A stretch of DNA of 64,000 nt from Pachypanchax playfairii (GCA_006937955.1 SSNP01000024.1:1545523-1609522); one strand, 5' to 3'; numbered from the stretch's first letter, positions 1 through 14,190 are shown. A program made the numbers and translations. Notes: generated from the letters alone by a model not told the origin.

Positions 1-200
1 TGACCAAATACTTATTTTCCACCATAATTTGCAAATAAATTCTTTAAAAATCAGACAATGTGATTTTCTGGATTTTTTTTCCTCATTTTGTCTCTCATAG
101 TTGAGGTATACCTATGATGAAAATTACAGGCCTCTCTGATCTTTTTAAGTGGGAGAACTTACACAATTGGTGGCTGACTAAATACTTTTTTGCCCCACTG
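1..200. mobile_element. Tc1/mariner element, terminal fragment
   Basis: The first 200 bases match the terminal inverted repeat of a very common fish Tc1-like transposon. It has the repeated phrases about 'accaaatacttattttcc' (3-20) and 'gactaaatactttttt' (about 176-191), and it ends in 'gccccactg' at 192-200 followed by TA, the Tc1/mariner target dinucleotide. The rest of the element lies off the left edge, so no transposase is visible. The family assignment is from remembered fish repeats; the TA-abutting end is seen directly. Confidence 0.85.
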
Positions 201-202
201 TA

Positions 203-1139
203 TATTTGAATTAAAATATATTATTTATTTTGATGGACACAATGTTGGCATTATGTTTACATCTACCAGCCAATAACGGGCAGAGTAGCGGGCACCATTG
301 CAGGTTGCCTAACACGTGGCTTTGGCTAATTTGTCTACTCGTGGTTTTTTTAGCTGTTAGCGACACATCGTTAGCCGTTAGATAACGTAGCTGAACTTTT
401 GAGCTTTTGGGACGAACTGAGAATAAATGGCTGCAGCTGGGATTGTAGATGGGATGAAATATTTAGGGATTGATTGGAGTCTTTTTAAGTTGCAATAACT
501 CTCAACACAAGTCATATCAAGGTGTTTGTAAAGGTCAAGTTTCAATCTACGTTCAGTTCATTTCAGTTCGATTCCAAACGGATCAAATACAAATAAATCA
601 GGTTCATTTTACCTAATTACTTGATGTTTGAATGTTATGTAATAATAGTTTCAGCTGTGAGTGAATTACAGTTGGCTGTAAAACTTTAGTTAAGTGGTTT
701 AAACACAAATAATGTTCACACACAGAACTGAACTGTTGCTAAACCCACATTCCACAGTGTGAAGCGATGTGGCTTTCAGGTTCACTCCTCCTCGTCGCCA
801 GCTCCCCCTCTCAACCTCACTGACCTCTTCTCACCCCCACACCAGAGTCCCAATTAACCCTGAAACAGGCAGATTTTGTTTAAAGAGAAGTGTCAAAGCA
901 AATTACGTCCACACTTCATGCACTAAACGTCACCTCGGTCTGAATGTTGATTTATTTTACCACTATTTAAACAAATTAAGGTCAGATCATATAAATTAAT
1001 TTACAGCTGAATTTGGTGCAAATCAAAACAAAATATTGTCACATTTGGTTTAATTCAATTTTTATATACCCAAAGTTTTTTTATTTTAATCCCGGACCCT
1101 GTTAGTCAGTGTGTTTGAATTTTGACTTCAGTTTTACAT
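203..1139. other. Non-coding stretch, nothing recognised
   Basis: AT-rich unique-looking sequence. The 76-codon open frame at 769-999 has no recognisable domain and no flanking splice signals of note, so it is not called a gene. Confidence 0.6.
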
Positions 1140-1841
1140 TTAAAGGTGCCCTGTTTCACAAATTTCATAACTTTTTGGTAATTTCTGAAGCATTAACCTG
1201 TAATATGAAATATTTTATATCTAAAAAATGTTAGTAAAAACAAATTTTTAAGCTCAGAGTTATCTGACTGCTTGAAAATTGACCTAAATTTTGGCCTGTA
1301 CTTATTAATATTCATTATGCTAATTCTCTTGTCTCCGATTGGCTAACAGCTAGCCTATGAGAGCACGACTTCCTGTATCCCCCCACGCTGTGCATGTGCG
1401 ACAGCGCTATCACTGTCCAAGTGACATACCTAATAACATCCTGCATAAAGCCAAGTTACAGGAGATTTCCAAACAGGACCAGCAGAGATGGAACTTTAAT
1501 TTAAAGACAAAATAAATTGAACTAATTTGTCCCACAAATCTGAATTTTTTGGCAGTATGTGCATTGTGTAAGTCCGGCTGGCAGTTCGCCATGTTTGCTA
1601 CTGAACAGCTGAGCTAACTTTGCAGGCGTGGTCTCAACTGCGTGAGCTGATGAATATTAATGAGCAAAATCAGTGTGATGTCACAGTAACAGGATTTTCA
1701 AATTCTGCTAAATCTGTCACCTGTCTTGTTTAAGTGGAAAAAAATATATAGTTTTTTGTACAATTTTCACACCCAGTACAAAACCAGGAACACATGTGGA
1801 CCTAAAATAGTCAACATTTTTTTATGGCAGGGCACCTTTAA
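1140..1841. mobile_element. TTAA-flanked non-autonomous DNA element (702 bp)
   Basis: The left end reads TTAAAGGTGCCCTG at 1140-1153 and the right end reads its exact reverse complement, CAGGGCACCTTTAA, at 1828-1841. A TTAA tetranucleotide at both ends is the target duplication of TTAA-specific cut-and-paste transposons (piggyBac or Kolobok type). The interior has no transposase open frame, so this is a non-autonomous (MITE-like) copy. The superfamily cannot be fixed from the ends alone. Confidence 0.75.
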
Positions 1842-4460
1842 CTGTGGTTTTTGGGCATTCATGTTAGTTGTACGTCATACGTCACTTACACATTTCATCT
1901 ATTTGTTATCAGTGTTAGGTTTAAGCATTTAGTTTTAATGTGTCTATATGTCAGATTTATAGTGGATTTATTTTAATAAACTGTGGCAGCTCCATCAGAG
2001 AGGGAGCTGTTCAGGTCTTTGTCTAGTTGAAATAATATGATGCTGTTGACTCGATGCATCAAGTCTTCAGACTGATTGTTTCAGACTGATTGTCCAGAAG
2101 TTGATGCCAGTAATGTTCATGTAGGTGTTTCACTCACTGCCAAGTTGTGGAGACAACAAATAAAAGAAAAAACTTTAAAAATTTACAGTCATCTTACATT
2201 TTCACAGATTACACAGAACACATCACCACATCATCACTGTAAACTGGTATAACGTAGTTGAAATTTAATACATTTTTGCTTTTATATTTAAAGTTTTAGG
2301 TGGAGTCTTAAAGCTTATTTGTCATGTTATATTATTTTCACACAGTTTAATGTAAATAATGGCTTTATTTGTCTGTGTGTTTATTTGAAGGACACTCGGA
2401 CCCATCGTGGTCATGTGTGTTCATGTTTAGAGGAGATAATCTCTTTAATTTTATCAAGTGTTTGAAGTTTGGTCGGCTCCAAACTTTAACATCTGAGAAT
2501 TAGGTCACAAACCCTCCCTTCATCTTTGTGTGCTCCTCCTCCTATCATCACCCCCTCCTCCTCCTCCTCCTCACTCTGTGATCTGGTGAGACAAGTCCTG
2601 CTGATAAATTGAGGGAAGGCAGGTCAGATAAGACTTGCAGATGTTAAACACAAGAGAAAGAGCTCAGGCAGCGTAATGATATTTGTGCAGTGAGTTGAAA
2701 CAGAAATGTGTGAAAGCAGCTGTGAAACCAGTTGTTTCATCATCACTCTACAATCAAATTTGACATGCAGAGTTATTTTTACTCTACAGTCAGATCTGCA
2801 ACCTGCTGACATGTTACTATGTGCCAACCAGACACACTCACACCCTGAGGATTTACACAGAGATTCACTCAGAGCTGAAAAACTCTCCCACACTTCCAAA
2901 CAAAGATATGCATGTGTGTGGTGTGTTATTACGTTTGTTAATTTGTCTGTTAGCGAGATAAATCAAAATGTTCTGAATGGATTATGATGACATTTTCAGG
3001 AAAGATCAAAAATGGTCCAAAGAAGAAGGGATTATATTTTGGGGTTGATTTGGATCTTTGTGTGGATCCAGGAATGTTTTATATGATTCTATAACATTGG
3101 GACTATCTTCAGTTCATGTGGCTATAACGCCATAATAAACAGTCAGGATGTAGAACTGAGGTGTTGGCGGGGGTCTGCGCCCTCGGACTGCTTTTCTATG
3201 TGCTTCATGTGCCTCATTTGCAGACGCCGAGCAGCTGCATGTGGTTTGTGTATCTGACAGTAGTTGGCTCTTGAGTGTCTCCTGTGAAGACTCACGCTGA
3301 GCCTTCCTCTTCATTCCCCAGCTATCAAAGCACTGACCAAATCATGCCACATTTTCACACATACTGCAGCTTTTGTGTCTGTCTAAGAAGAGCCAGATGT
3401 AACAGAGCACATGCTGCATATAGAGGAGTGTCTGTTTGTGTGTGGATGGCTCGGTTTTTATTCTTGTGAACATGCTGATTGTCCTTAAAAGTAGGTTTTT
3501 TGGGAAGTTTATTAATAATTAATATGTAACGTGTTGTAGATGACTTTTTGAACAACCTCTGTTTGGTGAAATGGTTATGACCAGATTGGTAGTCCAGCCA
3601 AAGGGGATTATTGTTGTTGTAAAACAACTCTAATCTCAAAAATGTTACAGCGGTTCATTGACATACTTTTTAGGAAACTTTTACACCTCCTTCAGTTTCT
3701 AATTTCATGAATATTTTAGCAGAAATTTAAGATTCCTGTTGGAGGTGCCCCAGCCTACAATGGAAATGCTAAAGCTAGCTTGCGCCACCAATAGTTGAAC
3801 TGACAAATATTCTCTCAATTCTATGTAAATAACAGTGTAGTATAAAATGAAAGATGTAAAGATAATCATAAAAGAGTGTTTATCAAACCTGCTGTGATAT
3901 TTTGGTGATTGGAGTAGTTTTAAGGCAGCAGAAATCCTCTAGCTTGTCAAACTGGTTGGCGTTTTTCCAAACTGTACAGCAGAAACCCACCATGAAAGAT
4001 CTGAATTGTTACTTTAATGCACAAGATAAAGTATTAGTGTGTATATGTGTCTCCGTTTTGTTTTTGTCTCTTAAATTCCAGATTTGCTGTTTTTGTTTTG
4101 ACGTGCTGACTCAGCTGATGTGAAGCACTTAATGGGGTGTGTGTTGCAAATTTGTTTAATTGGGGTCTGTGTGCATTCTGGGCTCAGATTCATGAGCAGC
4201 TCAGCCAACAAGTCTCTAAACACAGTGAATGTGTCCTGTGGTACCACTTTAACTCATTACAGTGTACGTTTTGGCAGAACTATCCTAGAAAACTATTTAC
4301 TGTATAGTGGTCTATAGGAGGATTAAGTGTGTGTGTGGCTGCACACATGTACAATATGTATTGACCTTGCCTCTCATTGCCAGTTCCCGGAGGTTGATGA
4401 ATAAATAAAGCTCTGATGCCTTTCCACTGATTCTGTTTCTACTGCTGCTGGCAAGACAAA
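1842..4460. other. Non-coding stretch, nothing recognised
   Basis: Intergenic-type sequence with many short spurious open frames, none of which shows a domain or plausible exon boundaries. A short CTC-rich pyrimidine run lies near 2525-2575. Confidence 0.55.
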
Positions 4461-4486
4461 ATGACAACACACACACACGCACACGC

Positions 4487-4516
<30 letters not shown>
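4461..4516. repeat. (CA)n microsatellite with CG interruptions
   Basis: A CA dinucleotide run of about 50 bp with regularly spaced 'cgcaca' variants at its left side. It borders a fish interspersed repeat, and a second shorter CA run follows that repeat at about 4812-4828. Confidence 0.9.
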
Positions 4517-4517
<1 letters not shown>

Positions 4518-4529
4518 AACAAGTGTGTT

Positions 4530-4790
4530 TTGTTATCCTTATGGGGACCGTCCATTGACTTCCATTGATTTTAGTAACTACATTTATACCTAACCCAAAC
4601 CCTTTTACTAACCTTAACCATTACTGATCTATAACTAACCCTAAGACTAACTAAAACTCTATTCACACCATACCTATAAACCTAACCCCTAACCCTGAAA
4701 AGGTGAGTCCCCCCCATGGGGACCAGGCTTCGGTCCCCACAAGAACCCTCGGACCCCAGAAAGATAGTAAAAGTCAGGAAACGGGTCCCC
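4530..4790. repeat. Teleost interspersed repeat with telomere-like CCCTAA core
   Basis: The left end has 'tccttatggggaccg' (about 4536-4550) and the right side has 'cggtccccacaagaa' (4731-4745), an imperfect inverted pair. Between them lies a degenerate series of CTAACC/CCTAACCC units (about 4586-4697). The unit is sandwiched between two CA microsatellites. I recognise this arrangement as a frequent dispersed repeat in fish genomes; its class is not certain. Confidence 0.6.
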
Positions 4791-5064
4791 AGGAGGTCAG
4801 AAATACAAACCCACACACACACACACATACATACATACATATATCTCCTCTCTGTTTGCAGGGCCATATTTGCAGAGTGGAACAATGTTGGTTTTCTGTA
4901 ACAGTCTGACCCAGTATTCAGACTTGTTAGTGCATGTGCACATTCCTAGAACTGGGTGCATTTTAAAGGATTTGACAAACCCCGAGATAACCCCGGTACT
5001 CAGCTAGTCTCGTGGCTGAATTCATAAATATGTCTTCACAAAAATAAAATGCATAGCTGTGTCC

Positions 5065-5645
5065 TTAAAGGTTCTGTGTCCTGTTATTTTACAACTTTCA
5101 ACATCTGGAATAGACAAAAATATGATAAAATGTTAAAGTTTGTGTTACATAGTCTTCATTTGTCCTCAAGTTATTCTTCAAGCAGGAAATAAAATGCTCT
5201 GTTTACCTAAAATCTCATCTTTCCCCTTGTACACCCTCTTCTTCATGAGTGCTGCCCCTCGAGCTGCCTGAATAAAATAGTGAATAAATTCCTGTAACTC
5301 TCGCAGCCAAATGTACATTTTCACTGAGACATATTTAGAAAGTAAAATACTACAAACGGAGGTGTTTAGTGTCTTGCTTCAGACTCTCACTCAGTGTGTG
5401 TTTAATCTGCAGGGGCAGCACGGACACACCAGGCGGGTCCTGGTGTAACATTGTTACATCACTATGTTACAGTCAGTCGTTTTCCAGGAGAGAGTGGAGC
5501 AGCTGCTCAGAGCGCAGGATTCAGGAGGATTACTGAGAAATGTGTGTATTAAGCTAAAAACCACTCTGGGTTTTTAATAAGGAAATATCATCACAACATG
5601 TTAAAAGCTCCAAAAAGTTAACATTGCACGATACAGGACCTTTAA
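5065..5645. mobile_element. TTAA-flanked non-autonomous DNA element (581 bp)
   Basis: The left end is TTAAAGGTTCTGTGTCCTG (5065-5083). The right end, read on the other strand, is TTAAAGGTCCTGTATCG (5629-5645), an imperfect inverted repeat with TTAA at both borders. It shares the TTAAAGG start with the elements at 1140 and 63654. No coding frame is visible inside. Confidence 0.6.
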
Positions 5646-8600
5646 AGATGTGATTGATTCAGATAACATGGGGACAGAGCAGATTAACAGCAATCACAAA
5701 ACAGTCCCCAAGCCATTAACAACCAATCCTTTTGATCCACAAGAACCCAAAATCAGAATCAGGTAAACAAACATTGGTCTGAACCTCAGTGATAAGAAAC
5801 TTGGCAAGAACTTGACTTGTGGAGACACGGGGAGCAGGATGAAGGTGTGGTCGACAGAGAACAGGTAAATGGTCAGAAATCTAAAAAGGGAATAAACAAA
5901 TGGTGATGGTCAGTCAGTCAGTAAAAGGTTGGTACAAACAGATACAGACTAAAACTGTGACAAGGCACTGGAAAGATGTTACTTGAAAGTTTAGAACAGA
6001 ACTTAGTAGGAAGTAGACAGGTGAGTGGCACTAATGCTGAACCAGGTGAGCAGATGAAAACATGAACAGAAAGAGAAAACAGCAGCAACATGACTGAATT
6101 AATCCTGATTCATGACAGAGTGAAACAGGAGTGGACATTTAGTGTCTGCTGGGGTCAGAAGAGTTAAAACTGTTTGGGGTTAAAGGTCAAACTACACGTG
6201 CCCAAAGCAGAACCCCCCCCCCCACCAACCCGGCAGAGGGAAGTCAAGCTTGTGGTAGAATTGCATGAACATAGTGAAAAACCCAAACAATGTCCAAACC
6301 ACCATTCAACACATAATTCAAATTCCTCAGATGTTTCTTCTGTTTGATTCTGCGATTATTGCGTCATTTGGACCTCTCCAGCTGCCGTACTTTCATTCCA
6401 TTTTCATAATTAGTAAAACCAAAGCATTCAGTTGCAGAAGAGCATCAGCCACAATATAGTCACATGACATGAAACAGCTATTGATTCACCACTGAAGATC
6501 ACTTTGCTGAGATCTTCTCTTAAACTTTTAAAGAAACAACATCTTTTATGAGAATATTTTCACGTTGGATTAAAAGGATCAGACCGTTAAAAAAAGACCT
6601 TCCCACCTGTTACTGGTCTACTGGTTTCTGTCTCAGTAACAGGAACACAGACACCGCCACAGCTCTCATTAAAATTTCTATAACTCATATTAATGGCTGT
6701 CATGAACCCAAGAGAGCTCAGGGCTGATTAGGAGGAATAAATCACAGGAGTGTAAGTTACATCTATTCATGTATTCATGTGACAGAAGTACTTAACATCC
6801 CTGAAAAGACACAGTATTTCAGCTATGCGTTGTCCATGTTTGACATTTGTCTTTTCTGGATGAATTATATTAAATTCAATGTTTTACTTCTGCAAGGTGT
6901 TTCAACATTCAGTTTTTGTTAGATGTTTTGAGAACTCACATATGGTATTCATAAAAGTATTATTTAAAACATAAGCTTCCACATGCTGGGCGGGGCGAGG
7001 GGGGGGGGGGTTGCTGTGATTTAAATAAGCTATAAATTCCTTCATGGCCCGTCGGTGTCCCTGTCTGACACAGTCAGATGCTTTACGGCTTGTCGTTTTT
7101 TGAGGTCAGGGCTGCACACATCAAAGAAAAGACTCGTGATTCTCACTTTTGCTTCTGTCTCAGTCCTTTGAATCCAGCAAACACGTCCGTCTGTACGTAC
7201 GTACGTCCATCTCGTGCTCTTGTCTTTTCTCAGCATAGGCGGATCTTTGTTTGAAACTCTTTCAGGAAAGTTGAGTGGTGAAGATTTCTTCAAGGAAAGT
7301 TCAGCCTTCACTTTTACAACAACCGTTTATCTTACACGCTTCCTCTCAAGCTCGTTTATTAGCTTGTTTTGGATCAAATGATTCTCAAAGCTTTTAAGGC
7401 AGAAATTGGGGTCAATTGTTGGTCAATAATCTACAGATTTCATTGTCTGTCCATTTTTCTGTTTATGTTTTTAGAAGCTTAAAATCCCAAGCATTTGTAT
7501 TAAGTCTTTCCAACTTGATGTCCAGGTGTCACTGAGAGGACTGTAGAAGCTTTTTAATTAACATAAGGCAATAAAATAATCTATGTGGATGTTGTGACAC
7601 TAAAAAACAACTTTTATTTCTAACGTACACGGAATAAAATTTTACATTTTTATGCAAAGGTGTTTGTAAAAGCTGGAACATTTTGGTGAACCTTTGCATT
7701 GATTTGCAACACACTTTAGAAAGAGATTGAGTTTAGTTAAGAGTTTGTCAACATTAGTTTATCAAACACATGACTGTTGGACTCGTACATGAACAAAGAG
7801 CTCTTTGATGGTCATGATGACTTTTTCAAGCTGATTCATTGTAAGAGGTTAACGTCCAGGAGAACTCAAACAAAAACTTTAGGCTTGTTTCTGAACACGT
7901 GCTTTCACTCAGACCGACCAAACACAGTCCTGATTATTCTTCCATGTAGTTAGTACCGGTCTTAGACAGCTTCTAGCACACTGAAAGCAATAAAAACAAA
8001 AGTGGATGGAAGAAGCTAAAGGAAAGGAAACTGATAATAAAAAGTCGACTTTGAGTGTTAATTCCACGAGAATAATGATATCATGTGTGAAAGATGAAGG
8101 GAAATGGGATTTTGGTGGGAAAGCAAAAGAATCTAGGTCCTTTTGGTGTCCATGTGTTGTCCATTTCCTACTTCTCACACGTTCATTCCTTTTTATTTCA
8201 TTGATAAAAGAAGCTGATCTTGCATCACTTTTCTTCTTTGTGCATCTTTATCATTTTGTTCAGTGTGCTGCAGATTAAATAAGGTGACAACAGGGTTGGA
8301 TGAGGGTCATTTGGCAATAAAATGTCTCTTTGTTTGATTGTTTGCATGCACCAGTAACAAAGCATTGTCACCAAACCTTTTTATTTGTCTTGCACATTGT
8401 TTTCTCTTTGTTTACATTTCTTTTTGAATATTTAGGTGTGTTGGTTAAGGCTGAGACTTTCTATACAGTATCACAGTAAGTCCACGTGTTCATACAAGCG
8501 TCTGAACGCACAGTACAGGAACATACCACAAGGTTAAATGACATGTTATCTAAAAATAGCAGCTGAACTCTGTCACCCTTCCCTCAATCAGCCCTCCCAA

Positions 8601-11600
8601 ACCAGCATGGATCTTTCCACCCTGTCACAAAATGCATGTTTAACCCAGTATACATTCCGCTCTAAGGAATGACCCCCCCCCCCCCCCCCCCCGGTAAATA
8701 AGGGATACGGTGGTGATTATTTCCAGCCAAACAAAGGCAGTAAACAGAAGTGGAGCAGCTCCTAACGGCTGGTTGTTCCACAGGCCTGGAGGGAATCTGC
8801 CACTGCTGTGTCACCATGTTGGAGCGCCTCAAGGCTCTATCCCCGGGCTCAACACCCCCCCCCTCCCTCATTTTACCATGTACCTGTTCATGTGCCAGTT
8901 TGTGGGCCCTCAGGCCATGTTGTCAGGAAGATCACAGGAGGTGTTTTGAGTTAGTCCGGCTGTCTGTGTCTACCTCCATCCCTCTGTTCCACACAGGAAG
9001 TAAAGATGGGAATACAGGGAGAGAAGGAGGGGGCGTACTACACGGTGATCGAGTGAACTCCTTGACATGCACGAAACGTGTCCGCAGGGGGTGAGCTGCC
9101 AGCCTTCCTCCCCCCCTTTCTCAGTTCTTCAAGTTTAAGACATGGGATAATCTGTGGCGGAATTCCAAAAGGCAGGAATCCAGGGATTATCCAGAAAGAC
9201 AAAGACAGGAAAGGTTAGATGATGGAATTTCTAAGGCTTTACCTGAAATGATTGCTCTGGTTTTCTGCTCTGACATATAAATTTGTAACCGCAACATGAC
9301 AGATTTTTACTGCATAAACAAAGTGATAATCAGCTAAACAATTTATTTATCAACTGAAACCAGACGTGCGTCATTGGACACGTTTGTTGTTCCATTGGAG
9401 AGAAGACGTGGATTTATTTTTCCACTTCACCAGCAGCACATACATCTACAATCTGTACTTAATTCCACTAAGAAAGAAGCAACTTATTTTATTCAATTTT
9501 ATTATTATTATTTATTTAATTTATTTTTGTTTCCGATCTAAAATAAGAAGTCAGACTGAGACTGTGTCCCACAATAAACCTTTAATTGTGTTTTCTTTTG
9601 TAATAATAGTCATTTACTTTGACTTCTCCTATATGTGAGAGAGAACATGAAGTTCTGTATGTGGTTACAGTAAATATACTTCAGACTGGCTGCAGAATGG
9701 TGTTTAAAGTGCTGTCACGCTCTCGGTTTATGCCTGTGTTTTTGTAAACAAGCTGCATCTTCAGGGTTTAGCTGCTGTCCTACTTAACTGCTTGATAAAC
9801 AGGATTTATGTTTAATTATATGATGTTTGATATTGCGCCTTCTTACATCATGCTGGTAGTGTGTTTTTGGGGGTGCATTTGTGTTTGTCCATCGTTATTT
9901 TGCCAGCCTTTCTTGTGTTTGAGTATATCACCACCGTGGGTGTTTGTCTGGCAGCCTGAACGCTGCTGGTCAGAACATGGAGTTCGTGTTTGTCTTAATG
10001 TCTGTCGGTTTTCATATACAGATGGAGGATTGCATCAGATCATGTATAATGTTGAAGTCGCTGTGCTTGATGTGTGTCACATGGCTCATACCTACAAACA
10101 TACTCTACTCAATACATCAGCAGGAACTCTCTTATCTGCTTCTGTTTGTCTTATAATAAATTAATTACAGTAAAAAAACACATTTGGGTGAAATACACCT
10201 AAAACATAAACAATTAAAATGGTTTTTAGTTCAATTATCAAAAAGTTGTAGATGGAAAATGAATGTTATTCAGTAAAATCACGCCTCCAGCAGCGTTTAA
10301 TGTCAGAGGTTTACAGAGCTGCGTTGCTCCAGATGTTCTGAGACTCCGTTTGAACGACTCTGGTCCTTTTAAGTTTTCTGATTGGATATAAAATTCATGT
10401 TTAATGTTCCTGACCAACAGTTTGGGATTTAATAGAGTCAATTAAACCAAAGAAACCAGGCTCCTGATTGGTTGACGAGGAGCGACTTGACACTGGAGTT
10501 CTGATTTCTCTAACTTCATCATCAAACGTGACTGCACAAAATGCACCACATAATTTCAGTCACGCGTCAAATGCCTGATCTGTGTAAATCAGGCAGAGAA
10601 GCGTATTTGCGCCACAAATCTGCTTCTGAAGCGTCGCGGGACCCCCGTTCGCGCTTCATCGCGCTTCTACATTGACTTTACATATAAACCTGACGCTCTG
10701 GTCGCTTCAAACGCGTTTGGTGTGAACGCGTCGTTACTCTGTTTCTGGAGAGACTTTAGCTGTGAACAGTCGGCACATGTCACATGTATAACATGTCCAG
10801 CCAGTTGTGTGCTGACATAGAACAGAAGTTGTTCCCTCGATTCATAAATATTAGATTATAGCTCTACTCTCTACAGCTTTAAGCATCAATCTTCATCTGT
10901 TTTGAGTGTTTCTGGGTTTCAGCTGGCAGCTTTGCCAGAGCTGACCAATGGCAGACCTCTTCCTCTATCTGCATCTTCCTGCTGTAATCATATAACCGCT
11001 GTGACTTTGTTTAGTTTCACACAAACTGCTTAGAAAACCTGCTGCTCTCTGTGATGTATTTCAACTAATCGCTCTAATAAATTTCATGTCACTTCTAATA
11101 TCTGTGTTATGGTTGATTTCCAGGTCAAGCATCAGCCCACCCATCTACAGCCCGTTCACACCCGGTGGGTGTTCACTAGAGGCAGGTAAGAGAAACACAC
11201 TCGTGTGCGTTTGTGTGTGTGTGTGTTTCAGCTCTAATAGATTATCGATGCACTGCTGGGTTGGTTGGCTACAGCAGACAGTGGAAATGGGCCTGGACTC
11301 CCTCGAGGAAACAAGATATCTCTAATACATTCACACACATTCACACTACAGACACACACACAATGTGAGACTTTAAAGCACATTTTTCACACTCAAACAC
11401 ACACTTACGTACAATTAGACACACCACACACCTGCTGGGTTTTCAGAGGAAGCTGAGCTCTATTCTGTCTGTATCTAAAGATGAAAGGAGGAGAAGGAGG
11501 AGGAGGGAAGAAACAAAGACAGAGAGCGAGTAAAGAGGAAGAGGAGGAGCGTGTATGAAGAGTGACAGCCAACTCTTCCACCTCTCCTCCCTTCTTCTGT

Positions 11601-13727
11601 CCCACTCTCCTTTGTGAGCAGATGGGTGGAGGTATCAGGTTGTAATGAAAGCCAAAATGGGGAAAAAGAGCGACACATCATGCAAACACACTGACAGTTA
11701 CGCATGGCTACACACACATACACACACTATCACTCCAGCAGGCAGATGCAGCTTTTACATCCGTTGTTGCTTCTCACCTTCCTCTGCTGTTATGTTCATT
11801 TAAATATAGTATGTGATGGTATTCTGTGTGTAAGAAAATATATCTACATCCAGTGTAATATTCCTTCTAAGAAGACAGAGTGTAACAAAGAAGCAGAAAA
11901 CCCAGACAGATGTTCCATCTGCTGAATGAAGGGAAGAAAGAAAAGGTGACATCAAATCTTTCAGCCCTGAGAGTCTCTGTCCAGTAAATAGAGACATGAT
12001 GGACAATTAAAATGTCTTTGTGTCACTCTGTTGACCAGCAGTATGTGATGAATTAATTTTGGCCAAATCCCATTTCACCCCATGCCACCATCACTCAGCA
12101 CTGGCCATCCGTCCTGCCTGTTCATGCCAAAAGTCCAGAGGGTGTCTCCATCCTTAGGGGGAGGGTGAACTTTACAAACCCAAACTTTTAGCATCACACA
12201 GACTAATCAGTTAAAAATCAAAGCATCTAACAGCCTACATGTACATGTTTCAGCAGTAAACGGATCCTTCAAGATTCTTTTGTTTTAAACGTTTGTGGGT
12301 GAAAACAACCATGCTAACATGTCTTCTGCTACCATGGTGTCCAGTTTATATACAGTTTGAATTGAAGCAGGACTTCACAACTGCAACTTCTTCTGTTGTA
12401 TCTTCATTTGCTAAAAATGTATTTTTTATTCTAAACAAGAAGAAAATATTGTTCATTTTTACGTAGTGCATTTTAATGCAGCTAAATATGAATATCTGGA
12501 GGAAAACTTGTGAGGAATGGAACTGAAGAGAAGACGAAGGTGGGGAGGTGCTAGAAGAGAAGGGGTCTCAACCAGTGTTAATTGAACACAGCTGTACCTC
12601 GTTAAACATTAATTGGCAATTAATCAGCTCACCCACACCCTTCAGTTGAATATATCTATGTCTTTTAAAAGAAGGAGCACAAAGAAAGTCTGGAGCAGCT
12701 GATCTCTCCGTACCTTCTCCTTCATGTGCATCATTCAGCTCATTAATCTGGTTTTTTTGTCTTTATCTCCGTTTCCTTCCTGTCGTGAGTCTGTAGCACA
12801 TGTAGAAATCAAGAGGGAGGGAGTGAAAGATGTTACAACAAAGAGGAAGTGAGAGAAGAAGAACAAATGGAGGGTGGTGGTCCTGGTTCTACGTTGGATT
12901 TGATTAGAACAGTTTAAAAGTGAAGGGTGCTAAAATGTAGCAGGAAGGGATTTGCAGCTTCGCAAATATCCCAAAAAACTCTGCCAACCAACAGACGGCG
13001 CTGAATCTCTTCAAGTTTGTTATAGAGTAGCTTTTTAGACAATTAAAGTTTAATCATGTGCTAATCCCTCACAACATGCATCTCAAGTAAAAGCAGAGAC
13101 TCCACAGTAAGATGAATAATCAAAACATTCTACAACTAAAGAAATGCTTCGCCAAATGAAATTTACCTTTGCTGTTGATTTTATTATTTTACTGGTAAAA
13201 TCCTGTTAGAAACTCGTCTTGTGTTACACTAAATCAGTTTTTGACAGACTTTAGGACCCTGGGGAGACGGGATTCAGTGTCTGGGTTCAGCAGTCTGCAC
13301 TTCATATAAACTCTGCATGATTAAGGTTGGGTCATTCGGACCACCTGAAGGCTGTCAGTCTTATTTTGATGGGTATGACATCATTTTAGTGCCGCTAATG
13401 GTTGGAGTCCCTTAAATCAACCAATCCAAAATAGCGATACATACTTGCCCTTATTTTGTTGTGTTCATATATTTACAAACAGATAATAACAGAAAGCTGG
13501 TTACATTTTCAGTGTTTCAGAATCGTATTAGCGCCTTTTAGAATAAAATACATAGTATTTTGTTTGAGAACAATTAAATGGCACAAATTCTATTTTCTAG
13601 GTTTCGTCTGAGTTTTCTAAACTAAAACATCTATTTTTCTTCTTCCTTATTTAATCCAGATCCGTCTTTGCAGAGAAACTGTTCACACATTGTACTTCGA
13701 TTTTATTTTTTGGATTTTATATCTTAT
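5646..13727. other. Long non-coding stretch
   Basis: No exon, RNA gene or clear transposon is recognised. It holds homopolymer tracts (C run at 6211-6221, G run near 7000-7010, 20 C at 8673-8692) and a TG tract near 11203-11226. Around 10560-10740 is a CpG-containing block with repeated 'cgcttc' motifs that looks like an old dispersed repeat. Open frames here are short and lack family signatures. Confidence 0.5.
8673..8692. repeat. Poly-C tract (20 nt)
   Basis: Twenty consecutive C residues, flanked by 'ga' and 'gg'. It is a simple homopolymer run. Confidence 0.95.
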
Positions 13728-14190
13728 CCCTTCTTTTCAAACGACGCGTAACGGGCGCATAACTTCAGGGAAGCGTATTACGCAGCTAATAGCTGCCATT
13801 AAAGTCACAGGGACCGTTTCCACCAGGCGGGAAGTAACGAGAATCAGATGCGTCTCAGAAGCATAGTGTCGCGGCCTTTACGTTACGCTTCTAAAACATG
13901 TCAACTCAGCAGTTTAGCTTGGACCAGACAGGAAATCAGGCTTTCGTGAATAGCAAAATACCCAGAAGTTTCAAAATAAAAGGACACGCGCAGATTTCTG
14001 TTTGCGAGATTAGAAAAGAATACAGGACCTGTGACGGGTTTAAAGTCCGTAGGTGGTGTGAAAATAAACCACATACCTTCTGGGTACATGTTGTTGTCTT
14101 TCTCCCTGCTTGATGTTGTGTGTACTGATGAAATCACACGTGATTTTGCAGTTCTCCCGTGATTTTGTGATCTTAACACATCTCACCAGT
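13728..14190. mobile_element. Diverged copy of the 41.6 kb inverted-repeat element
   Basis: The stretch shows collinear similarity with 41591-41940: the 'gcgtaac / gcgcataac' start, a 'gaccgtttcc' block (13811-13820 against 41681-41690), and a shared 'tgttgtctttctccctgctt' block (14092-14111, one mismatch at 41756-41775). The right terminal repeat is not recognisable, so this is an older or truncated copy and its right limit is approximate. The 71- and 92-codon open frames inside are not considered genes. Confidence 0.55.

Noticed and set aside
4586..4697. True interstitial telomere array
   Set aside because: The CCCTAA units are degenerate and sit inside a dispersed fish repeat, so they are not an array of perfect telomere repeats.
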